From Lutimaribacter degradans (lineage in GTDB: Bacteria > Pseudomonadota > Alphaproteobacteria > Rhodobacterales > Rhodobacteraceae): DNA of 64,000 nucleotides. The notes under the pieces are model-generated. The model searched no databases and was not told the origin of the DNA. It was given only the letters and a program-made list of their open reading frames with translations. This document shows positions 26,261-36,087 of the stretch, piece after piece (the first letter of the stretch is position 1; every line of letters begins with the position of its first letter). The stretch lies in contig NZ_JAMQGO010000013.1 of NCBI RefSeq assembly GCF_023703375.1, positions 28,076 through 92,075 on the forward strand. The letters run 5' to 3'. A program made the position numbers and the translations under genes.

Positions 26261-27325
26261 CTAATCGGTCGGGCTGCCGGTGATATGCAACACGCGTTCA
26301 TCCTTGCGTATCGTGCTGATCTCGCCGCGTCTGACAAGACGGTTCACATGGGCCAATGTCTCGGTAAAGGCAAAGCTCATCTGGTGCGGGTCCAGTGGTC
26401 GAGGAAACAGAATGGGCACCAGATCGGCCGCCGAGCGTGGACCATCGGCGCAGGCAGAACGGATCAGATCACATCTGTCTTCGTGATGCGCCTCAAGCTC
26501 GGCGCAGCGCCGGTGCAAGCCAATAAAGGGCCTGCGATGCCCCGGTAACACCAGCACGTCATCCGGGATCTCGGTGCGCAGCATCCGCAAGGATCGGAGG
26601 AAATGCCCCAACGGGTCGCCATGCGGCTCATCGGCATAGACACTTACATTGGGCGATATCTTCTCGATCACCTGGTCGGCTGCAAACAGAAGCCGCTCCT
26701 CTTCGTTATATAGCATGATCTGTTCGGGGGCATGGCCATCCCCGCTGAGAACGCGAAAAATACGTCCGCCGATCTCAAGAGTGTCGGGCATCAGCAGACG
26801 CAAGAATGCATGGGGCAGATCAGCCACCCTTTTCAGGTATTCCGTGCCCTGAATTGCAACAACCCCTGCCAGTTCGGCAGTCATTCCGTGGCTGATGTAG
26901 AAATCGAAATGCTGGCGCAGGGCCTTTTCGTCATGGGCCAGCGAAATGACCTTGCTGCTCATGTAGGTAGACAGGCTGGTCAGAAGAGGCGCATCGAACC
27001 GTCGGCACAGCCACCCGGCCAGACCGATATGATCGGGATGATAGTGGGTCACGATCACCCGTGTGATCCTTGCCCCGCGGATCGGACCGTTCAGCAGCAT
27101 GTCCCACGCCGAAATGGCCTCGTCTGTCTGGATTCCCGTGTCGATGACGGCCCAACCGTTGCCATCGCGCAGGAAATAGATGTTCACGTGATCCAGTTGA
27201 TACGGCAATGGCACCCGCGCCCAAAGAATGTCGTCGCGCACCGTAACAATGGCGCCGCAGTCAGGCGGGTCCGTGAAGGGAAACGCAAGTGACGTGCGGA
27301 TAGCACCCTGCCCGTCCGGGGTCAT
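26261..27325 (-). CDS. MBL-fold metallo-hydrolase
   Basis: This 354-residue protein has the metallo-beta-lactamase core. The zinc motif is THYHPDHIGLAGWL (HxHxDH), with a later GDGHAPEQIMLYN histidine and PGHRRPFIG. A C-terminal winged-helix-like tail follows, as in LACTB2/glyoxalase II-type hydrolases. The end of the gene overlaps nothing, but its start overlaps the stop of the acyl-CoA ligase gene by ATGA (27322-27325), so it is the last gene of that catabolic transcript. A thioesterase-like or acyl-CoA-related hydrolysis role is possible but not shown. Confidence 0.85.
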   Translation of the reverse strand: MTPDGQGAIRTSLAFPFTDPPDCGAIVTVRDDILWARVPLPYQLDHVNIYFLRDGNGWAVIDTGIQTDEAISAWDMLLNGPIRGARITRVIVTHYHPDHIGLAGWLCRRFDAPLLTSLSTYMSSKVISLAHDEKALRQHFDFYISHGMTAELAGVVAIQGTEYLKRVADLPHAFLRLLMPDTLEIGGRIFRVLSGDGHAPEQIMLYNEEERLLFAADQVIEKISPNVSVYADEPHGDPLGHFLRSLRMLRTEIPDDVLVLPGHRRPFIGLHRRCAELEAHHEDRCDLIRSACADGPRSAADLVPILFPRPLDPHQMSFAFTETLAHVNRLVRRGEISTIRKDERVLHITGSPTD

Positions 27326-28974
27326 GTGCCGCCCTCTTTTCCATCGTCTTTCGCCCGGTCCGTCGCATCGCGCGCTGCCACTTCATCCGCCACGATGCGG
27401 CGCAGATCGGCCTTCAGGATCTTGCCCATCGGATTGCGTGGCAGGCTGTCCCGAAACAGGATACGACGCGGCACGGCGTAGTCGGCCAGTTCCTCGCGGC
27501 ACATATCCTGCAAGGCGACCGCCAGTGCATCGCCCTCCGTCCCGGGTCGCGCCGTGACAACGGCGGCGACATCTTCGCCCAGATCAGGATGCGGCACGGC
27601 GATTGCCGCGGCCTCCAGCACATCGGGGTGGCGATAAAGCGCGTTCTCGACCGCGACCGAGGCTATCTTCAACCCGCCCCGGTTGATCAGGTCTTTCTTG
27701 CGATCCCCGAACCAAAGGAAACCGTCGCGGTCGAGCTGCCCGACATCACCCGTGCGAATGCGCCGCCCATCAAAGGCCGCGGCGGTGGCGGCCACGTTGC
27801 GGTAATACCCCAAGGCTACGGGCGAACCTGTCAAGGCAATCTCGCCCATCGTGCCTGCCGGCAAGGTGCGGCCCGCGTCATCCAGTATTTCCACGTTCAT
27901 TCCCGCCATGGCCCGCCCGACGGACCCGCCCTTTTCGGCAAGGCGATCAGACGGCAGAACCGTGCCTGCCGGGCCACTTTCGGTCATGCCATAAATCTGA
28001 ACCTGATCCACCCAGGGCCATGTTCGCGCAATCCGCTCGGTCAGCTCGCCCGGCATTGTCGCGCCGCCATTCGCGATGACGCGCAACCCGCGCAGGTCAT
28101 GCCGCGCCGTATCATGGGCCTGTATCATGAAATTCAGGATCGAGGGCACACCGTGGTAGAAACTCGTGCCTTCGCTACGGATCAGGTCAAGCCGAGAGGC
28201 AGTGTCAATCTGATCTTCGATCACCAGGCCGGCCCCGGCAACCCAACATGACATGCCCGCAAGATTGAGCGCTGAACTGGTGAAGAAAGGGAAAGCGCCC
28301 TGGTATACGTCATCCGAACGCAGGCCCAACGCACCGCCGCTACAGTGGCCCGTCGCGATCATCGTGCGATGACTGTGCATCACCGCCTTGGCCTTTCCCG
28401 TGGTGCCGGACGTGAACAACAGACATCCCAGCGCATCTGCCCCCGGATCGTCCGGCGGCACCTGAGGCTGTTCGTCCCCGGGGGCCGTGATGTGCCTGGC
28501 ATCCATCCTGGCGGGTAACATGGCGCCCCGTGCTTTTGCCTTGGCAACTGCCGCGTCCAAGGGCGCGCGACCATCGGCGTTGCTGAGGATGGCGAATGGT
28601 GCGGTCAAAGCGACCGCGTGCGACAGCTCCGCTACCGAACCGCGGGTGTTCAACGGCACCACCACTGCTCCGAAACTCAGTGCGCCAAGGGCGGCCACGA
28701 AACACTCCAGCGCCCAGTCATTGGTCAGATAGATCCCGAGCCGATCGCCCGGTTTCATCCCCGTGTCTTGCAACCGCGTGGCAGCGCGTCGGCCTGCCGT
28801 GTTCAGTTCAGCATAAGTCAGGCGTCGGCGTTCGGCCCCGCATGTCATCGCCGACAGCGCCAGCGCGTCGCCACGCGTGCGGGCCTGCAAGTCCAAAAGC
28901 GCAGGAACGCTCAAACCATCATGATCAACCTGATCCTCCAAACGGCCCTGGTAGTGAAGATTCCTGTTTGTCAT
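27322..28974 (-). CDS. AMP-forming acyl-CoA synthetase
   Basis: This 550-residue adenylate-forming enzyme activates a carboxylic acid to its CoA thioester with ATP. The P-loop-like motif is LLFTSGTTGKAKAVMHSH, with YGMTESGPAG as the A5 region and RTGDVGQLDRDGFLWFGDRKKD as the A7-A8 hinge. The final catalytic lysine lies in NPMGKILK. Substrate is not predictable from the sequence. It overlaps the metallo-hydrolase downstream and the TetR gene upstream (ATGA at 28971-28974), so these three genes are coupled. It is one of two acyl-CoA ligases in the island. Confidence 0.9.
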   Translation of the reverse strand: MTNRNLHYQGRLEDQVDHDGLSVPALLDLQARTRGDALALSAMTCGAERRRLTYAELNTAGRRAATRLQDTGMKPGDRLGIYLTNDWALECFVAALGALSFGAVVVPLNTRGSVAELSHAVALTAPFAILSNADGRAPLDAAVAKAKARGAMLPARMDARHITAPGDEQPQVPPDDPGADALGCLLFTSGTTGKAKAVMHSHRTMIATGHCSGGALGLRSDDVYQGAFPFFTSSALNLAGMSCWVAGAGLVIEDQIDTASRLDLIRSEGTSFYHGVPSILNFMIQAHDTARHDLRGLRVIANGGATMPGELTERIARTWPWVDQVQIYGMTESGPAGTVLPSDRLAEKGGSVGRAMAGMNVEILDDAGRTLPAGTMGEIALTGSPVALGYYRNVAATAAAFDGRRIRTGDVGQLDRDGFLWFGDRKKDLINRGGLKIASVAVENALYRHPDVLEAAAIAVPHPDLGEDVAAVVTARPGTEGDALAVALQDMCREELADYAVPRRILFRDSLPRNPMGKILKADLRRIVADEVAARDATDRAKDDGKEGGT

Positions 28975-29627
28975 GGCTGTGCGCGTGGCGCCGACTTGGA
29001 GTGGGCGCCCCTGTCTGGGAACATCAAACTGTCATCCAACCCAAGGCTTCGCGCCACGATCCGCAGATATGTTTTCTTAACCTCGGCGGGCAGATCAGTG
29101 ATCACGGTGCCCTGGACCGCATAGCGTTCCAGCAAGTATTCGCGCGCCCCGATCATCATGTAGGCGATGACTTCAAGCTCGCTCTCATCGTACCCTTGGA
29201 TTTCGCCTGTTGCCCAGCCGCGCTGCAGCGACCGCGTATACCCGCCCGCCATGCGGCGCAGATATTGCTGGTGGGCTGCAGGCGCGAAAAAAGCCGCTTC
29301 GTTCAGGATACGATGCAGGGCGGGATGCCGTTGAAGGAATTCAAAGTTGGCATCCAGGCCCTTGCGTTCACGCTCGGCGAAAGTCGAGGCATCCAGCGTC
29401 ACTTCGGCGATGAAACGCAGCATGGCTTCGCCGACATGAGGCAGCAACTGGTCGAACAGATCCTGCTGGTTCTTGAAATACAGGTAGATCAGACCGTGGG
29501 CCACGCCTGCTTCTTCGGCGATGCGCCCTATCGAGGCTTTGCCGTATCCGTACCGACCCACAACCACGGCAGCCGCATCAAGTATGTTTTGCCGTGTCTG
29601 CTGTGCTTTCCGAGCGCGTTTTGCCAT
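28971..29627 (-). CDS. TetR/AcrR-family regulator
   Basis: This 218-residue protein has the TetR helix-turn-helix at the N-terminus (RQNILDAAAVVVGRYGYGKA... IGRIAEEAGVAHGLIYLYFK) and a helical ligand-binding C-terminal domain. It lies inside the catabolic island between two acyl-CoA ligase genes and overlaps the first by ATGA, so it is probably the local regulator, responding to a substrate or its CoA ester as FadR- or PaaR-like TetR proteins do. The ATG at 29627 is preferred (AAGGTGAAAGATGAC upstream); a TTG-started longer frame to 29684 exists. Confidence 0.88.
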   Translation of the reverse strand: MAKRARKAQQTRQNILDAAAVVVGRYGYGKASIGRIAEEAGVAHGLIYLYFKNQQDLFDQLLPHVGEAMLRFIAEVTLDASTFAERERKGLDANFEFLQRHPALHRILNEAAFFAPAAHQQYLRRMAGGYTRSLQRGWATGEIQGYDESELEVIAYMMIGAREYLLERYAVQGTVITDLPAEVKKTYLRIVARSLGLDDSLMFPDRGAHSKSAPRAQP

Positions 29628-29705
29628 GTCATCTTTCACCTTCTTGACCTTGCCTGCATATGCGACCGGGCGGGCCCTCGGCAAGACAGAGGCACCTTTC
29701 CGCCG

Positions 29706-31358
29706 CTAGGCAGTGCCTTCGGCGGAAAGATGGTCGCGGATGCGCGCGCGCAGAACGTGTTTCTGCACCTTCCCCGAGGCGGTGCGGGGCAGGTCATCCA
29801 CGACTTCGAAGCGATCGGGGCACTTCTGCCGCGCCAACCCATAATTCAGCAGGAACTCTGTCATCTCGGCCAACGGCGGCACCTGCCCGGACTCGGCGGG
29901 GATCACGTAGGCGCAAACGCCCTCGCCCAGCCGGTCATGCGGCATCGAAACGACAGCGGCCTCACGGATGGCGGGATGCGTGTGCAGGGCGTCCTCGATT
30001 TCCTTGGCACTCAGGTTCTCGCCGCCGCGGATGATGATATCCTTCTTGCGGCCAGTGACAGTCAGGATGCCATCTTCGGTCACGATACCCAGATCGCCGG
30101 TGCGAAAATACCCTTCGTCGTCGAAAGACTCGTTGGTGGCGGCGGGGTCGGTGTACCCCCGGAACAGCGAAGGACCACGGGCCAGGATCTCGCCCTCCCT
30201 TCCGGCGGGTAGGGAGAGCCCCGCGTCATCGACCACCTTGACGTCCCAATCCGTTACCCGCCCGTCGCTATGCGCGGCAAGTTCCCTGTCATCAAGACAG
30301 CCCTGTGTGACCATGGGACATTCAGAACTGCCAAATACCCGGAAAGCGCGGCAATTGACGAAGTGAATGTTGGCCCTGTCGATCAGCGCTGGAGGCACGG
30401 CAGCCCCGCCGCAACCGTAGACACGCAGGCTGGGCAGCCGCTCTCCCTGCCGTTCCGCCTGATCCACCAGTTCGGCCAGAAAGGGCGTGGCGCCGATCAT
30501 GAAGTCCACACCTTCGCGACGGGAAATCTCGACGGCCGCCGCCGCATCCCAACGCTCCATCAGCACGCTGCGTGTGCCGAACTGGAACGGCATCTCCATT
30601 CCATAGGAGTACCCCGTGACATGGGTAACGGGGCTGGGCATCAAAAGCGTGTCGCCCGCACTCAGCCCCCAGGCCTCCATGCTGGACCACAGCGGGCGGC
30701 GCGACTGGTTGTGCGAATATATCACGCCTTTTGGCAGACCCGTTGTACCCGAAGTATAGATGATCAGCTTGGCGCTGTCGGGATCTGCCGCCTTCAGCGG
30801 GTGTCTGACGCTTTGCCCCAGCGCCTCGATCGCGTCGAAGGTCAGTTCGCCACCCCCGCGCACGCTGGCGACATGGGCCAGATCGGGCAGATCGGGGCGA
30901 AGCTCGTCATAGATCTTGGCATAATCGACCGCACGCCATTCCCCCGGAATGAACGCGATCCGCGCGCGGCAATCGGCCAGGATAAAGGCCAACTCGGCCT
31001 GTCTGTAGATGGGTATCACGGGATTGATGACAAACCCGCCAAGGGCACATGCCAGGTTAAGGATCACCGCCTCGGTCCAGTTGGGCAGTTGAAAGCTGAC
31101 AGTATCGCCGGGGGCAATCCCCAGTTCCAACAGCCCACGCGCCATGTCGGTGGCGCGCGTGAGACAGGTGGCATAGTCAACTGCCCCTTTCTCGTCCATA
31201 ACGGCGATCACCTCGGGTTGTCGCTCGGCCCTTTCGGTTGCCATATCGGCCAATGTCAGGCCGGGCCATTCCCCCGAGGCCCGGCGGGCTTCCCGTTCAC
31301 CTGGCGCGAAACGCAGTGGCCACCCGCCCTGCGGTTTGGACATGGATTCAGACTGCAA
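29706..31358 (-). CDS. AMP-forming acyl-CoA ligase, cyclohexanecarboxylate-CoA ligase-like
   Basis: This 550-residue ligase has IIYTSGTTGLPKGVIYSHNQ as the AMP motif, FGSSECPMVTQG as the A5 region, YFRTGDLGIVTEDGILTVTG and RKKDIIIRGGENLS as the hinge, and the final lysine in RTASGKVQKH. The overall character, including SSEC and RGGENLSAKEIEDAL, is like AliA-type cyclohexanecarboxylate-CoA ligases or 2,3-dihydroxybenzoate-AMP ligases. The ATG at 31343 (MSKPQGG) is an alternative start five codons in. The gene start overlaps livF by 11 bases, so it belongs to the Liv-transporter operon. Substrate remains a guess. Confidence 0.88.
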   Translation of the reverse strand: MQSESMSKPQGGWPLRFAPGEREARRASGEWPGLTLADMATERAERQPEVIAVMDEKGAVDYATCLTRATDMARGLLELGIAPGDTVSFQLPNWTEAVILNLACALGGFVINPVIPIYRQAELAFILADCRARIAFIPGEWRAVDYAKIYDELRPDLPDLAHVASVRGGGELTFDAIEALGQSVRHPLKAADPDSAKLIIYTSGTTGLPKGVIYSHNQSRRPLWSSMEAWGLSAGDTLLMPSPVTHVTGYSYGMEMPFQFGTRSVLMERWDAAAAVEISRREGVDFMIGATPFLAELVDQAERQGERLPSLRVYGCGGAAVPPALIDRANIHFVNCRAFRVFGSSECPMVTQGCLDDRELAAHSDGRVTDWDVKVVDDAGLSLPAGREGEILARGPSLFRGYTDPAATNESFDDEGYFRTGDLGIVTEDGILTVTGRKKDIIIRGGENLSAKEIEDALHTHPAIREAAVVSMPHDRLGEGVCAYVIPAESGQVPPLAEMTEFLLNYGLARQKCPDRFEVVDDLPRTASGKVQKHVLRARIRDHLSAEGTA

Positions 31359-32067
31359 GGTAACGCTCCTTCAATTGCGGATCGGCGTCAAAGGCATCCC
31401 AGCCTCCGTCAAAGACGATACGCCCGCTGTCGATCAGCACGACCCGATCAGTGACGCGGCGCGCAAAGCCAAGGTTCTGTTCCGCGATCAGCAGCGAAAG
31501 ATCGCCGGTCTGCCGGATGCGACCGATATCATGGGCGATCTCATCGACCACGACAGGGGCCAACCCTTCGACCGGCTCATCAAGCAGCAAAAGGCGCGGC
31601 GCGCCCATCAGGCCGCGCGCAACCGCAACCAGTTGTTGCTGCCCCCCGCTAAGTTGGTAGCCCGCTCGTTGCAGCAGTGGCTTGAGCAATGGGAACAAGT
31701 CATAGATCTCGTCACTGTCGACTTTCGCACCGGGCCGAGCAGCGTGACGGCCAAGCGCGATATTCTCGGCCACTGTGATGTTGGGATAGATCCGCCGGTC
31801 TTCGGGCACCAGAACCAGGCCGCGTCGGGTGCGTGCATCGGTGGCCACCCCCGCCAGAGCAGCGCCGTCGAACATGATCTCACCCGTCACGCGGGGGCCT
31901 GCATCCAGAAGGCTTTTCATCAACGTGGATTTACCTGCGCCGTTGCGGCCCAAAAGCGCCACGCTTTCACCGGTCTCCACGCGCAGTGCGGCATCCTGGA
32001 TGATGTGACTGCCGCCGTAGTAGGCGTTCAGACCACTTACCTTGAGCAAGGGTTCAGTGCTGGCCAA
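31348..32067 (-). CDS. livF: Branched-chain-type ABC transporter ATPase
   Basis: This 239-residue ATPase has Walker A LLGRNGAGKSTLM, signature LSGGQQQLVAVARGL and Walker B LLLLDEPVEGLAP. Its length and the QQQL signature match LivF. It overlaps livG upstream by 14 bases and the acyl-CoA ligase downstream. With the Liv genes in this island it likely imports the carboxylic acid that the island degrades rather than amino acids; HAAT-family transporters for aromatic or alicyclic acids are known. This is inference from context. Confidence 0.93.
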   Translation of the reverse strand: MASTEPLLKVSGLNAYYGGSHIIQDAALRVETGESVALLGRNGAGKSTLMKSLLDAGPRVTGEIMFDGAALAGVATDARTRRGLVLVPEDRRIYPNITVAENIALGRHAARPGAKVDSDEIYDLFPLLKPLLQRAGYQLSGGQQQLVAVARGLMGAPRLLLLDEPVEGLAPVVVDEIAHDIGRIRQTGDLSLLIAEQNLGFARRVTDRVVLIDSGRIVFDGGWDAFDADPQLKERYLAV

Positions 32068-32812
32068 GATAAACCTCCCTTACGCGCGCATCTGCGCGCA
32101 CCTTGTGCGGCTCGCCCGATGCGATGATCGCGCCGTGATGCAGAACTGTCAGACGTGTCGCCAGGCCGAACACCACCTCCATGTCGTGTTCGGTCAGCAG
32201 AAGTGTCAGACCATACCGGGCACGCACATCTGAAATAAGGCGCACAGCTTCGGATCGGTCAGATGGCGACATGCCCGCAGTCGGTTCGTCCAGCATCAGA
32301 ACCTTGGGACGCAATGCAAGACTCATCGCCAGTTCCAGCCGCTTCTTGTCACCATGCGACAGGGTTCCGGCCGGGTCGTCCAGCGTCCCCTCGAGCCCCA
32401 GTTCATGAACCAGGCGTTCAGCCTCGTCCATCACGGCTCGCCGGGGCGCGATATGGCCGAAACTGGCCCAAATACCCTTTTCATTGCGCTCTCGCGTCTC
32501 GATCGCCACGATCAGGTTTTCAAAGGCCGACATGTCCTGGAATATCCGTGCGACCTGGAATGACCGCCCGATGCCCCGCTGAACGCGCTGCCAACCTGCA
32601 AGCCCCGTCACATCCTGGCCGTTCAACATGATCGTGCCGCTGTTGATGCGGGTTTCCCCGCTCAGACACCGAAAAAGCGTGGTCTTGCCAGCACCGTTCG
32701 GCCCGATGACGACATGCGCTTCGCCTTCCTCAAGATCGAAACTGACATCCTCCAGCACCTTTACCTGGCCGTAGGATTTGTGCATGGCGCGTGCTTCCAT
32801 GATCCGGGTCAT
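32054..32812 (-). CDS. livG: Branched-chain-type ABC transporter ATPase
   Basis: This 252-residue ATPase has Walker A GPNGAGKTTLFRCLSG, signature LSHGDKKRLELAMSL and Walker B VLMLDEPTAGMS, followed by LLTEHDMEVVFGLA; the LSHGDKK form is typical of LivG. It pairs with LivF on the cytoplasmic face of the LivHM channel. It overlaps livM by four bases (32809-32812). The ATG at 32812 could alternatively be the one 4 codons in (MEARAMHKS). Confidence 0.93.
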   Translation of the reverse strand: MTRIMEARAMHKSYGQVKVLEDVSFDLEEGEAHVVIGPNGAGKTTLFRCLSGETRINSGTIMLNGQDVTGLAGWQRVQRGIGRSFQVARIFQDMSAFENLIVAIETRERNEKGIWASFGHIAPRRAVMDEAERLVHELGLEGTLDDPAGTLSHGDKKRLELAMSLALRPKVLMLDEPTAGMSPSDRSEAVRLISDVRARYGLTLLLTEHDMEVVFGLATRLTVLHHGAIIASGEPHKVRADARVREVYLGQH

Positions 32813-33831
32813 TTGCCAGCCTCCGTTTCGGATGTCCGTTCGCCAGCGGTTTCAGCGCGGGTGGACTTGCTTGCAGCCGCCCGGCGGCGCTTGAGCAACC
32901 CCAGCAAGCCACCCGGAATGATCAGCACAACGGCCAAAAGCAGAACGCCCACAGTGATCTCGGACAACCCATGCATTGTGCGGGTTCCATAGTCGATGGC
33001 GCCGAACAGGATGGCCCCCACCGCCGGCCCCCAGAAATGCCCGGCGCCGCCCAGCAGGGTGAACAGGATCGGTTGGGTCGAGACGGTCCAATAGGCGATT
33101 TCAGGCGAGGCGATCTGCGTGAACGGCACCATGACCGCACCGCAGAAAGCCGCGACCGTGCCCGAGATGACAAAGGCGGTCAATTGCCAGCCCTGGATTG
33201 GTGTGCCCAGGAAAGCCGTGCGCATCTGGTCTTGCCGGATAGCTTGGAGCAAGCGCCCGGCCGGTGCATTCTGAAAGCACCACATCATGACCGCCACCAG
33301 CGTCATCGCGATGATGATAAAATAATAATAAGCCGTCGCGCTGGTCAGGTTCAGCGTTCCGAAACCAAGCTCGATCACCGGGCGCGGGATGCCGGTCAGC
33401 CCGTCATTGCGGCCCAGGAAGGTGGTCTTGGTGATCAGGATGTGAATCAGCTCGGAGAAGGCCAAGGTGAGAACCGCGAAGTAGACCCCGCTGGCCCGGC
33501 GCAGCGCAACCACGCCAAAGACCAGCGCAATCAGCCCACCGCAGGCCGCGCCCAGCACAAGTGCCAACAGAAACGGCATTTCGGGGACATGCCGCGTGAT
33601 CAGTGCCATGCCATATGCCCCGCCCGCGAAGAACATGGCATGACCGAAGCTCAGCAATCCAACGCCCGAGAACAGGAAGTTCCATGACAGACCGAAGACG
33701 ATGTTGATGGCAACCAGACCGGCCAGGAACAACAGCCCGCTATTCGCCACGAATGGTACCACCGCGAACGCGGCGAGACCGCAGGCGGCGATCACCAGGT
33801 TTGTACGGAACCTTACGCGATAGTCGATCAT
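32809..33831 (-). CDS. livM: Branched-chain-type ABC transporter permease
   Basis: This 340-residue inner-membrane permease has about nine to ten hydrophobic helices and the LivM-type EAA segment (QDQMRTAFLGTPIQGWQLTAF is split here across residues 205-225). FGLSWNFLFSGVGLLSFGHAM near the N-terminus is the usual LivM opening. The charged Arg/Lys/Glu-rich tail after LLGLLKRRRAA is slightly longer than average. It overlaps livH and livG by four bases each, giving a tightly coupled livHMGF order. Confidence 0.92.
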   Translation of the reverse strand: MIDYRVRFRTNLVIAACGLAAFAVVPFVANSGLLFLAGLVAINIVFGLSWNFLFSGVGLLSFGHAMFFAGGAYGMALITRHVPEMPFLLALVLGAACGGLIALVFGVVALRRASGVYFAVLTLAFSELIHILITKTTFLGRNDGLTGIPRPVIELGFGTLNLTSATAYYYFIIIAMTLVAVMMWCFQNAPAGRLLQAIRQDQMRTAFLGTPIQGWQLTAFVISGTVAAFCGAVMVPFTQIASPEIAYWTVSTQPILFTLLGGAGHFWGPAVGAILFGAIDYGTRTMHGLSEITVGVLLLAVVLIIPGGLLGLLKRRRAAASKSTRAETAGERTSETEAGK

Positions 33832-34715
33832 GCGGTCTGCTCCTTGCCCATGATCCCCGAGGGCTTGACCAGCAAAATGACCGCCAGCGCCAGCAGGAAG
33901 AAGATGCCCGGATACTGCGGGAACAGATAGGTGCCGAAACTTTCGATCATGCCCAGCAGCAAGGCTGCCAGGAATGCTCCCCGGATCGACCCCATGCCCC
34001 CCACGATCACCACACCGAAGGCCTGCAACAGGAAGATCCCGCCCAGTTCCGGCGACAGGCTTTGGTTCGGCATGAGCAGCGCCCCCGCCACCCCGGCCAT
34101 GGCAAAACTGAAAATGACCGTCACCAGGTAGATCCGCGTGACATTCAACCCCAGAAGACGCGCCATCCAGGGGTCGACGGCCACGACCCTGATCAGTTGC
34201 CCGATCTGGGTGCGGTTGATCAAAAGTTCCAACCCGATATAGGCCACCACACCGCTCAGGATGACGAAAATCGTGTAGGTCGGCATGAAGACATCACCTA
34301 TGAAGACCACCGAGTTCAACGAAGGTGGGGGCATCACGCTCAGGTAGTTGAGCCCCCAGATCAATTGCACCGCGCCGCCACAAACCAGCAGCAATGCATA
34401 GGTCGCGATAAGGGAATAGGCGTCCTCGACATCGCGCAGGCGACGAAAGACGAACATGTCCACGGCCCAGCCCAGCAACCCCACGACCACGGCGGCGGCC
34501 ATGGCTCCGATCATGAAAACCCAAAGCGGCAATCCCGCACCAAAGGCCAGCATGACCGTGTAGGACACGTAGGCCCCGATCATGAAAAAGCCCCCATGGG
34601 CAAAGTTCAGGATGTGAAGGATGCCGAAAATAAGGGTCAGCCCGGCCGCGACAAGAAACGTCGCCATGGCCCAGGCCAGCCCGTTGAACACGGTCAGACC
34701 GATATCATACATCAT
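33828..34715 (-). CDS. livH: Branched-chain-type ABC transporter permease
   Basis: This 295-residue permease starts MMYDIGLTVFNGLAWAMATF and has the LivH signatures GLTLIFGILHILNFAHGGFFMIGAY (split across residues 27-51) and GGMGSIRGAFLAALLLG. About eight membrane helices are visible. The ATG at 34715 was chosen because GGAG stands eight bases upstream and the preceding frame is not conserved. It lies 60 bp downstream of livK and overlaps livM. Confidence 0.92.
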   Translation of the reverse strand: MMYDIGLTVFNGLAWAMATFLVAAGLTLIFGILHILNFAHGGFFMIGAYVSYTVMLAFGAGLPLWVFMIGAMAAAVVVGLLGWAVDMFVFRRLRDVEDAYSLIATYALLLVCGGAVQLIWGLNYLSVMPPPSLNSVVFIGDVFMPTYTIFVILSGVVAYIGLELLINRTQIGQLIRVVAVDPWMARLLGLNVTRIYLVTVIFSFAMAGVAGALLMPNQSLSPELGGIFLLQAFGVVIVGGMGSIRGAFLAALLLGMIESFGTYLFPQYPGIFFLLALAVILLVKPSGIMGKEQTA

Positions 34716-34775
34716 GTGATGGCTCCGTTTGGCTTCGGGCGGGGATCGCTCCCCGCCCGGTGTTTGGCGCAAGGA

Positions 34776-36041
34776 TCAGAGCGCGTCGATGTCCAGCATC
34801 TGGCCCGGACGTGCCGGCTCGATCACCTTTTCGCCCTCGAGCGAAACGTAATCGGTAACGGCAAACCCATCGGGCTCCGAAGAAGACGGCTCGATAAAGG
34901 CCAGTTCGGCGTTCTTGATCGCCTGGTTGTCCTCGGCGCGGATGTGGCGCATCCCCGTGGCGCTGTCGAAACTCAGCCCCTTGAGCGCCGCGATCACATC
35001 GGTGGTCTCGGTGCTGTCGGCCTTCTCGATCGCGCCCTTGTAGGCCAGGATCGCGGCATGTGCCTCGGCCGCCCAGCCCATCGGGTATTTCTCCCCTGTT
35101 CTTTCGACATAGCGCGAGTAAAGCTGGTCAGACAGCGGGTTGCCCTTGTTGGCCTCGAAATACCAGTGAAAGCCCGACCAATGCGCGGGGGTCTGGTCCT
35201 TCATCGCGGTAGCCACCAGGAATTCATTGGCCGAATCCAGCAGCACGTCGATCTTGTCGAACAGTCCGAATGGCGAAGCCTGCTGATAGAGCGTCACGGC
35301 ATCCCCGCCGTAAACCGAGGTATAAATGCCCTGCACGTCCTGCCGCATGGCCTGCGCGATGTAGTTGCGGTAGTCGCCCGAACCATAGGGAACAAGGATC
35401 GGTTCGGCGATCTGCGCCTCTTCACCCGTCAGTTCGGGGATGGCCTTGCGCATCGTCGCCTCGAAAATCTTCCACGTGGTACGGCCATATTCATGATCGG
35501 GGATAATCCCGCCCCATTTGCGTATGTCCGGGCGGCTGTTCGCGATATGACGCACAAGACCCGCATTTCGGCTGACCGGGCTGTCTCCCACGCGGAATAC
35601 ATGCGGGTTGTAATTTTCGTGGTTCAGTTTCTCGGTGCCCGCGCCCGAGGTAATGACAACGCCACCCTCGCTTTGCAGCAATGGCCCCATCGCCAGGGCC
35701 ACGGCGCTGGAGATCGTGCCGAGTTGCAGGTTCACCCCCGAACCGATCAGTTCACGCGCGGCGACCGAGGCGTCGTTGGGGTTGGCCTTCGAGTCACGAA
35801 AAGACAGCTCAACCTCGCGCCCGTTGATGCCGCCATTCGCGTTCACGTGTTCCACGGCGATCTCGGCGCCTTCTCGCACGAACGTGCCGATCAACTGCGC
35901 CGGGCCGCTTAGCGGGGTTACGACGCCAATTGTGATGGGCCCGGATTGAGCCATCGCGGTGCGCACGTTCACAAAGGGCATCGCCAGACCTGCTGCGGCC
36001 ATGCCCTTCATGACACCGCGTCTGTTTATTCCGTTAGACAT
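34776..36041 (-). CDS. livK: Branched-chain-type ABC transporter substrate-binding protein
   Basis: This 421-residue periplasmic receptor has a twin-arginine-like signal (NRRGVMKGMAAAGLAMP, cleavage near AMAQ) and a type I periplasmic-binding fold (ITIGVVTPLSGPAQLIGTFV at the N-terminus, then VELSFRDSKANP). The ATG at 36041 has GGAGGAG upstream; the longer frame reads into the coding-like region of the hydratase gene in an unrelated frame. It is upstream of livHMGF and 46 bp downstream of the hydratase gene. The ligand is likely a carboxylic acid used by the island. Confidence 0.92.
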   Translation of the reverse strand: MSNGINRRGVMKGMAAAGLAMPFVNVRTAMAQSGPITIGVVTPLSGPAQLIGTFVREGAEIAVEHVNANGGINGREVELSFRDSKANPNDASVAARELIGSGVNLQLGTISSAVALAMGPLLQSEGGVVITSGAGTEKLNHENYNPHVFRVGDSPVSRNAGLVRHIANSRPDIRKWGGIIPDHEYGRTTWKIFEATMRKAIPELTGEEAQIAEPILVPYGSGDYRNYIAQAMRQDVQGIYTSVYGGDAVTLYQQASPFGLFDKIDVLLDSANEFLVATAMKDQTPAHWSGFHWYFEANKGNPLSDQLYSRYVERTGEKYPMGWAAEAHAAILAYKGAIEKADSTETTDVIAALKGLSFDSATGMRHIRAEDNQAIKNAELAFIEPSSSEPDGFAVTDYVSLEGEKVIEPARPGQMLDIDAL

Positions 36042-36087
36042 ATCATTCTCCTCCCAAAAAATGACGGCCCGGCCTTCCTGGCCTGAC

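Noticed and set aside
33753..35912. A 719-codon plus-strand frame across the liv genes
   Set aside because: It is antisense to livM, livH and livK, is rich in His/Arg/Gln as expected of a shadow frame, and shows no family motif.
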